Assembly: GCA_038223055.1 (NCBI GenBank)
Contig: JBBRHF010000047.1
Location: 1-24,876 of the forward strand
Source of the DNA: JBBRHF01 sp038223055
Lineage (GTDB): Bacteria; Actinomycetota; Actinomycetes; JACCUZ01
DNA length: 24,876 nt
Direction of reading: 5' to 3'
A program made the position numbers and the translations under genes. This document shows positions 19,786 through 24,876 of this stretch, one piece after another; position 1 is the stretch's first letter; each line of letters starts with the position of its first letter. The notes beneath the pieces are model-generated. The model was not told the DNA's origin. It searched no databases and worked only from the letters and a program-made list of their open reading frames with translations.

Positions 19786-20679
19786 ATGAGGCGAGACGCC
19801 CGAAGCACCCGGGTGCTGCTTGGGTTGCTGGTGCTTACCTCGGTCAGCGTGATCGTGGTTGATCGGGGCGGCGGTTCCGGCCCTCCGCTCGGCGCGCTGC
19901 GCTCGGGCGCGGCGGCGGTGTTCGGCCCGGTCGAGACCGCAGCCGCTGCGGTCGCCCGCCCCGTGCGCGACGCCGTGGCCGGCAGCGGCGGCCGCGATTC
20001 GGACGCGGCTCGCTTGGCGCGGGAGAACGCCGAGTTGCGCCGCCGGCTGCGCAGCAGCGACCAAGCCCGGGCCCGGGCCGCCGAGCTGGACCGCCTGCTG
20101 CGGGTCGCGGGCGCCGGGCAGTGGCCCACCGTTCCTGCGCGGGTGGTCGCCGTGAGCGCGGCCCAGGGCCTGCGCTTCACCGTCACCATCGACGCCGGCC
20201 GACGCGACGGCCTCCGCCCGGACCTGACCGTGATCAACGGGGACGGTCTGGTGGGGCGGGTCACGACGGTGGGCCCGTCGACCGCGACCGTGCTGCTGAC
20301 CATCGACCCCGAGTCCTCCGTCGGCGCCCGGCTCGAGCGGTCCAGCGAGATCGGCGTCCTCACCGGCCGCGGCACCGCTGGCCACTCCGGCCTGCACCTG
20401 GAACTGCTGGACGGCCAGGCCCGGGTGGCGGCGGGGGACCGGCTGGTGACCTTCGGCTCGCGCGGCGCCACGCCGTACGTCGCCGGCGTGCCGATCGGGG
20501 CCGTCACGCGGGTGGCGCGCACGCCCGGGTCGCTGACCCGCACCGCCACCGTCCGGCCCTACGTCGACTACACCGCCCTGGACCTGGTCGGAGTCGTGGT
20601 GCAGCCGCCGCGGACGGACCCTCGCGACGCCGTCCTCCCGCCCCGGCCGAGCCCCAGCACTCCGAGCCCCACGCCATGA
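19786..20679 (+). CDS. mreC: Rod-shape-determining protein MreC
   Basis: A 297-aa bitopic membrane protein. It has a short cytoplasmic N-terminus, one membrane helix (about 10-25), a coiled coil (about 66-105: RLARENAELRRRLRSSDQ and following) and a beta-rich periplasmic MreC domain with INGDGLVGRVTTVGPSTATV, GDRLVTFGS and GVPIGAV. It bridges MreB filaments and PBP2/RodA and helps activate the synthase pair. The ATG has no clear ribosome site, so it may depend on upstream translation. A Pro/Ser/Thr tail (PRPSPSTPSPTP) runs into the repeat DNA at the junction. The stop overlaps the mreD start as ATGA. Confidence 0.93.
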   Translation: MRRDARSTRVLLGLLVLTSVSVIVVDRGGGSGPPLGALRSGAAAVFGPVETAAAAVARPVRDAVAGSGGRDSDAARLARENAELRRRLRSSDQARARAAELDRLLRVAGAGQWPTVPARVVAVSAAQGLRFTVTIDAGRRDGLRPDLTVINGDGLVGRVTTVGPSTATVLLTIDPESSVGARLERSSEIGVLTGRGTAGHSGLHLELLDGQARVAAGDRLVTFGSRGATPYVAGVPIGAVTRVARTPGSLTRTATVRPYVDYTALDLVGVVVQPPRTDPRDAVLPPRPSPSTPSPTP

Positions 20680-21248
20680 GCCCGGCCACGCCGAGCCCGG
20701 CCACGCCGAGCCCGACCACGCCGAGCCCGACCACCCGCAGCCACAACACCCGCGGCCCCACCTTGCTGCACTCCACCCAGGTGGTCCTGGGCGCGGCCGC
20801 GCTGCTCACCGCGCTGGTCGTGCAGCTGACCGTGTTGAGCCGGCTGGGACTGCCGGGGGCGACACCCGACCTGGTTCTCGTCGCCGTCGTGGGGCTGGCC
20901 CTGCGCGGCGGCCCGGACGCCGGGCTGGCGGCGGGCGCGGCGGCCGGACTGGCCACCGACCTCGTGCCACCGGCGGACGCCGCGATCGGCCGATGGATGC
21001 TCGTCCTCGGCCTGGTCGGCTACGCCGCCGGGCGAGCGGGAGAGCGCGGTCTGCGCTCCCCGCTGGCCTCGGTCGCCCTGGTCGCGGGCAGCGCGGGGGC
21101 CTCGGTGCTGTTGTATGCCGCGACCGGCCTGCTTTTCGACGATCTGCACGCTCCCGTCGGCGTGGTGATCCGCCTTGTGGCGAGCCAGGTTCTCTACGCT
21201 GTCTTCCTGAGCCCGTTGGTGGTGCACGGGGGAGGGCGGCGCCGGTGA
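20676..21248 (+). CDS. mreD: Rod-shape-determining protein MreD
   Basis: A 190-aa integral membrane protein with about five hydrophobic helices, and GATPDLVLVAVVGLALRGG and GAAAGLATDLVPP typical of the MreD family. MreD is the membrane partner of MreC in the elongasome. The ATG is in a 4-nt ATGA overlap with mreC. The first ~20 residues are a low-complexity Ser/Pro/Thr repeat (ATPSP units) from a 15-bp tandem repeat, so the true domain starts near residue 30. An internal start is possible but none has better signals. The stop overlaps the mrdA start as GTGA. Confidence 0.88.
   Translation: MSPATPSPATPSPTTPSPTTRSHNTRGPTLLHSTQVVLGAAALLTALVVQLTVLSRLGLPGATPDLVLVAVVGLALRGGPDAGLAAGAAAGLATDLVPPADAAIGRWMLVLGLVGYAAGRAGERGLRSPLASVALVAGSAGASVLLYAATGLLFDDLHAPVGVVIRLVASQVLYAVFLSPLVVHGGGRRR
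20686..20730 (+). repeat. 15-bp tandem repeat at the mreD 5' end
   Basis: CCACGCCGAGCCCGR is repeated three times (20686-20700, 20701-20715, 20716-20730). Degenerate copies extend back across the start codon into the mreC tail. Confidence 0.9.
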
Positions 21249-23317
21249 GACAGCGATCCAGGACCCGCCTGGTCGTGTTGCAGGTGCTCGTCGTCTCGAT
21301 GATGGTGACTCTGCTCGGGCGGCTGTTGGTGGTGCAGGTCCACGAGGGCGGCGGCTACGTCAAGGCCGCCGCAGCCAACCGCACCCGCGAGATCCTCACT
21401 CCCGCGACCCGCGGTCTGGTGCTCGACTCGCGTGGCCGGGCGCTGGCCCGCAACCGCACCGCCCTGACCGTGTCGATCGACCGCGCCGCCCTGGTCCGGG
21501 CGTCCGACGAGGGCCGGGGGCTGATCGGGCGGCTGGCCACGATCCTGCAGCGGCCGGCGCGGGAGCTCTGGGGTCGGACCCGGCTGTGCGGTGCGCCGGA
21601 CGCGCCCCGCCGACCGGCGTGCTGGAACGGCTCGCCAGCTGCCGCGATCCCCCTCGCCGAGAACGCCGATCCGGCGATGGCGCTGCAGATCATGGAGCGC
21701 CGCGAGGCCTTCCCCGGCGTGCTCACCGCGCTCGCCGCGGTTCGCGTCTACCCGGCCCCGCTGGGCGCCAACGCGGCCCACGAACTGGGCTACCTCGGCA
21801 GCGATCTCGTCGGGCGCTCCGGGCTCGAGCAGGCCTACGACGTGGATCTCCGCGGCACCGGGGGCGTGCGCACCCTCGCGGTCGACCGTCGTGGCGCGGT
21901 GACCGGGACGGTGACCGAGACCAGGCCGCGGCCGGGCAACCACCTGGTCACGACGCTGGACGCGGCGGTCCAGGCAGCCGCGGAGCGCGAACTTTCGGCT
22001 GCGGTGCAGCGAGCTCGCCACGTCGGCGACGTCAACAAGGGCTTCCGCAGGTTCACCGCCGACTCCGGTGCCGTCGTCGTCATGGACGTGCACACCGGGG
22101 GGATCGTGGCGATGGCGAGCTGGCCGACGTACGACCCGAATGTCTGGGTCGGCGGCATCAGCACCGCGGACTACCGCGCGATCACGAGCAAGGCCAACGA
22201 CTTTCCCAACCAGTCGAGGGCCTTCCAGGGCCAGTTCGCGCCCGGGTCGACGTTCAAGGCGATCTCGGTGCCGGCCGCCGTCGACGCGGGCTACTCCCTC
22301 GACGGGTCCTACCCGTGCCCGGCCGGCTACCCGATCGGCGGCACGGTCAAGTCCAACTACGAGTCGGAGGCGTTCGGCACCATCTCGATGCGCCGTGCCC
22401 TCGAGGTGTCCTGCGACACGGTCTTCTACAAGCTCGCCTACGAGACCTGGCTGCGCCAGGGCGGGCTGCACCCCCCCGCCGGGCGCACGGACCCGTTCAC
22501 CGCGATGGCGCAGGGTTTCGGGCTCGGGCGTCGCACCGGCGTCGACCTGCCGGGCGAGGCGAGCGGGCGGATCGCTGACCGCGCCTGGAAGGCGGCCCGA
22601 TGGACGCGGACCAAGGCGGCCTCCTGCGCCAAGGCCGCGACCGGCTATCCCGAGGTCGCCCGCACCGACCCCGCCCGGGCGAGCTTCCTGCGGCGGCTGG
22701 CGCGGGAGAACTGCGCCGACGGGTGGGCCTACCGCGGGGGGGATGCCGCCAACTTCGCCATCGGCCAGGGGGACACGCTCGTCACCCCCCTGCAGCTGGC
22801 CCGGGTCTACGCCGCGGTCGCCAACGGCGGCACGCTGGTCACCCCGCACCTGGGCAAGGCGATCGTCACGCCCGCGGGCAAGCTGGTCCGCGCGATCGAG
22901 CCGCGAGCGGCCGGTCGGGTGCCCACCAGCGCCGAGACCCTGACCTGGCTGCGGGGCGCGCTGCGGTCGGTGACCGAGCACGGCACCGCCCGGGCGCCGT
23001 TCGCCCGGGCCGGGTTCCCGATCGACCAGGTCCCGGTGGCGGCCAAGACCGGCACCGCAGAGGTCTTCGGGAAGCAGAGCACCTCGTGGTTCGCCAGCTT
23101 CGCCCCCGCCGACAAGCCGCAGTACGCCGTGGTGCTCATGGTCACCCAGGGCGGCACCGGGTCGGGGACCGCGGGACCGTCGGTCGCGGGGCTCTACCGG
23201 ACCCTGTTCGGCGTCAACGGCAGGTCGGTCGACCTGGTCAGGGCCGATCCGCCGGGTGGACACCCGGTCACCGCGCTCCCCGTCGTACGGGGCGACGGTT
23301 CGGTGGAGGCCCCGTGA
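21245..23317 (+). CDS. mrdA: Penicillin-binding protein 2 (elongasome transpeptidase)
   Basis: A 690-aa class B PBP that cross-links peptidoglycan outside the membrane. It has an N-terminal membrane anchor (about 9-27), a dimerisation/pedestal domain (about 45-240) and a transpeptidase domain. Active-site motifs are intact: SxxK at 335-338 (GSTFK, nucleophile Ser335), the second motif SCD at 389-391 as in E. coli PBP2, and KTG at 601-603 (AAKTGTAEV). A segment around 450-495 (WTRTKAASCAK, then ENCADGWAYRGG) is longer than in E. coli and contains cysteines. The GTG start overlaps the mreD stop and the TGA overlaps the rodA start, so translation is coupled with its partner glycosyltransferase. 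Confidence 0.95.
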   Translation: MRQRSRTRLVVLQVLVVSMMVTLLGRLLVVQVHEGGGYVKAAAANRTREILTPATRGLVLDSRGRALARNRTALTVSIDRAALVRASDEGRGLIGRLATILQRPARELWGRTRLCGAPDAPRRPACWNGSPAAAIPLAENADPAMALQIMERREAFPGVLTALAAVRVYPAPLGANAAHELGYLGSDLVGRSGLEQAYDVDLRGTGGVRTLAVDRRGAVTGTVTETRPRPGNHLVTTLDAAVQAAAERELSAAVQRARHVGDVNKGFRRFTADSGAVVVMDVHTGGIVAMASWPTYDPNVWVGGISTADYRAITSKANDFPNQSRAFQGQFAPGSTFKAISVPAAVDAGYSLDGSYPCPAGYPIGGTVKSNYESEAFGTISMRRALEVSCDTVFYKLAYETWLRQGGLHPPAGRTDPFTAMAQGFGLGRRTGVDLPGEASGRIADRAWKAARWTRTKAASCAKAATGYPEVARTDPARASFLRRLARENCADGWAYRGGDAANFAIGQGDTLVTPLQLARVYAAVANGGTLVTPHLGKAIVTPAGKLVRAIEPRAAGRVPTSAETLTWLRGALRSVTEHGTARAPFARAGFPIDQVPVAAKTGTAEVFGKQSTSWFASFAPADKPQYAVVLMVTQGGTGSGTAGPSVAGLYRTLFGVNGRSVDLVRADPPGGHPVTALPVVRGDGSVEAP

Positions 23318-24465
23318 GTCTGGACGTGCAGGCCGCCGTCGTCCGCCGCGAGAGCGACCGGGCGCTGCGCCGGCTCGACTGGGCGCTGCTGCCGGCGGTC
23401 CTCGCCCTGTGCCTGCTCGGGGGCGTGCTCGTCACCTCGGCCGGCCGCAACGGAGCGCTGCACGAGGGCGCCGACCCGCAGGCGCTGCTCAAGCACCATC
23501 TGGCGAACGTGGCGATCGGGCTGGTGCTCGCCACCGTGGCCTCGCTGTTCGACCACCGCCTGCTTCGGGCCTACGCGCCCGCCGTCTACCTCGTCTCGAT
23601 CCTCGCCCTGGTGGCGGTGCTGTCCCCGGTGGGCACGACAGTCAACGGCTCCCACTCCTGGATCGTGCTGCCTGCCGGGTTCTCGCTGCAGCCCTCGGAG
23701 CTGGCCAAGGTCGCCCTGGTCGTCGGGCTGGCGATGCTGCTGGGCGAGCAGCGTGACGGCGAGGATGACCCCCGCCATGTCGACGTCGTGGTGGCGCTCG
23801 CGGTCGCCGGGCTGCCACTGGGGCTGGTCCTCCTGCAGCCCGACCTGGGCACGGCACTCGTCCTCGCCGCCTTGGTGGTGGGGGTCGTCGCAGTTTCGGG
23901 GGCACCGCTGCGGTGGTTGCTCGGGATGCTCGGCGGCGCCGCGCTCACGGCCTTCGTCGCGGTGCGGGTGCACCTGCTCGCGCCCTATCAGCTGGACCGG
24001 TTCACCGCGTTCCTCGACCCCCGCGCCGACCCGCGCGGCGCGGGCTACAACGTGCGGCAGTCCCTCATCGCCACCGGCTCGGGCGGGTGGTTTGGGCAAG
24101 GCCTGTTCCACGGCGCCCAGACGCAGGGCGGGTTCGTGCCGGAACAGCGGACCGACTTCATCTTTACCGTCGCGGGGGAGGAGCTCGGACTGGCCGGCGC
24201 CGCCGCCGTCGTGGTCCTGCTCGGGGTGGTGCTCTGGCGCGCGGGGCGGATCGCGATGGCCGCCGGGGATCTGTTCGGACGCCTGCTGGCCACCGGAATC
24301 CTGTGCTGGTTCGCCTTTCAGACCTTCGAGAACGTCGGGATGACCCTCGGGATCATGCCCGTCACCGGCGTACCCCTGCCGTTCGTCTCCTACGGCGGGT
24401 CCTCGATGTTCGCCAACCTGCTCGCCGTCGGGTTGCTGCAGAATGTGCACCGGCGCCGGGGTTAG
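23314..24465 (+). CDS. rodA: SEDS peptidoglycan glycosyltransferase RodA
   Basis: A 383-aa polytopic SEDS protein (about ten membrane helices) that polymerises lipid II into glycan strands in complex with PBP2. Family landmarks are GSHSWIVLPAGFSLQPSELAK (family pattern NGSxSWI...QPSE, about 111-131), LLQPDLGTALV (173-183), DPRGAGYNVRQS (239-250) and PEQRTDFIFTVAGEELG. The last contains Asp281, equivalent to the essential Asp of B. subtilis and E. coli RodA. GYNV and FVSYGGSSM near the C-terminus are also typical. The GTG overlaps the mrdA stop. The TAG stop lies inside the putative -10 box of the next gene. Confidence 0.95.
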   Translation: MSLDVQAAVVRRESDRALRRLDWALLPAVLALCLLGGVLVTSAGRNGALHEGADPQALLKHHLANVAIGLVLATVASLFDHRLLRAYAPAVYLVSILALVAVLSPVGTTVNGSHSWIVLPAGFSLQPSELAKVALVVGLAMLLGEQRDGEDDPRHVDVVVALAVAGLPLGLVLLQPDLGTALVLAALVVGVVAVSGAPLRWLLGMLGGAALTAFVAVRVHLLAPYQLDRFTAFLDPRADPRGAGYNVRQSLIATGSGGWFGQGLFHGAQTQGGFVPEQRTDFIFTVAGEELGLAGAAAVVVLLGVVLWRAGRIAMAAGDLFGRLLATGILCWFAFQTFENVGMTLGIMPVTGVPLPFVSYGGSSMFANLLAVGLLQNVHRRRG

Positions 24466-24468
24466 GGT
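24463..24468 (+). promoter_or_regulatory. -10 box (TAGGGT) fused to the rodA stop codon
   Basis: TAGGGT begins with the TAG stop of rodA and ends 6 nt before ATG 24475, the geometry of a leaderless promoter. The same purines (AGGGTGGG) could instead act as a close ribosome site. Confidence 0.4.
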
Positions 24469-24474
24469 GGGCTC

Positions 24475-24876
24475 ATGCCGGTCGAGTCGCTGTTCCCCCG
24501 GCTGGAGGTGCTGCTGGGTCAGGTGCAGAAGCCGATTCAGTACGTCGGGGGCGAGCTCAACTCGACGGTCAAGGACTGGGACTCCTGCGACGTGCGCTGG
24601 GCATTGATGTATCCCGACGCCTACGAAGTAGGTGTGCCCAACCAGGGCGTCATGATCCTCTACGAGGTGCTCAACGAGGCGCCCGGAATCCTCGCCGAGC
24701 GCACCTACGCGGTGTGGCCGGACCTGGAACGGCTGATGCGCGAGCATCGGCTGCCCCAGTTCACGGTCGACGCGCACCGCCCGGTCGGCGCGTTCGACCT
24801 GCTGGGCGTGTCCTTCTCCACCGAGTTGGGATACCCCAACATGCTGCTCGCCCTCGACCTGGCCGGCATCCCCCTC
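24475..24876 (+). CDS. TIGR03960-type B12-binding radical SAM protein, N-terminal part
   Basis: The first 134 codons, cut by the window end. The sequence starts MPVESLFPRLEVLL and continues QKPIQYVGGELNS, WALMYPDAYEVGVPNQGV, ERTYAVWPDLERLMREH and DLLGVSFSTELGYPNML. This is the N-terminal (B12-binding-like) part of the TIGR03960 radical SAM family, which in actinobacteria lies just upstream of a TIGR03936 protein and rne. The radical SAM CxxxCxxC motif would be downstream of the window. Function is unproven; a role in RNA modification has been suggested from gene context. It lies 9 bp after rodA, as in Streptomyces. Confidence 0.9.
   Translation, partial: MPVESLFPRLEVLLGQVQKPIQYVGGELNSTVKDWDSCDVRWALMYPDAYEVGVPNQGVMILYEVLNEAPGILAERTYAVWPDLERLMREHRLPQFTVDAHRPVGAFDLLGVSFSTELGYPNMLLALDLAGIPL

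Noticed and set aside
10567..20730. Short repeats as a CRISPR array
   Set aside because: Units of 9-17 bp are directly adjacent, with no unique spacers and no cas genes nearby.

Overview
The window is high-GC DNA with actinomycete signatures: an Rv2466c-like mycothiol-linked reductase, the GSGNGEQ type of RpiB, a paired clpP1-clpP2, a ClpX very close to the mycobacterial form, many GTG starts and several apparently leaderless genes behind TAnnnT -10 boxes. A complete mreBCD-mrdA-rodA cluster excludes Mycobacterium and Corynebacterium. A Micrococcales-type actinomycete (Intrasporangiaceae/Dermatophilaceae-like) is my best guess, with low confidence. The backbone order (pepN / Rv2466c-like / rpiB ... 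tig-clpP1-clpP2-clpX ... valS-folC-DUF4233-ndk ...) is, from memory, the M. tuberculosis Rv2467-to-Rv2445c order. The ndk-mreBCD-mrdA-rodA-radical SAM order is the Streptomyces one.

Region by region. 1-1663: the 5' end of pepN (minus), divergent from a DsbA-fold reductase and rpiB. 1720-7689 is an accessory stretch: an Eis-like acetyltransferase with a translationally coupled small Gly/Pro-rich protein, a membrane-anchored PP2C/SpoIIE phosphatase, a secreted Asp-box beta-propeller protein and a DUF2786 protein. 7858-9010: a decayed integration site, with an intact tRNA-Gly(TCC) on the minus strand and a 49-nt degenerate copy of its 3' half 1079 bp away. Between them lie fragments that look like an AbiE-type toxin/antitoxin pair and a large inverted repeat. 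9068-13636: tRNA-Pro(TGG), trigger factor, clpP1, clpP2 and clpX, with a ClgR-like operator ahead of clpP1. 13704-18570: a valS of the short archaeal-like type on the minus strand, divergent from folC-DUF4233-ndk. 18720-24465: mreB-mreC-mreD-mrdA-rodA, whose last three junctions are 4-nt ATGA/GTGA overlaps. 24475-end: the start of a TIGR03960-type B12-binding radical SAM protein.

Functionally there are two main blocks. One is protein folding and turnover: trigger factor at the ribosome exit, and the two-ring ClpP1P2 protease fed by ClpX. The other is the elongasome for lateral cell-wall synthesis: MreB filaments, the MreC/MreD scaffold, the PBP2 transpeptidase and the RodA glycosyltransferase. 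Between them sit housekeeping genes for folate, nucleotides and tRNA charging. The most notable signals outside the annotated genes are the tRNA-Gly integration scar, tandem duplications that span stop codons, and promoter boxes fused to start or stop codons.
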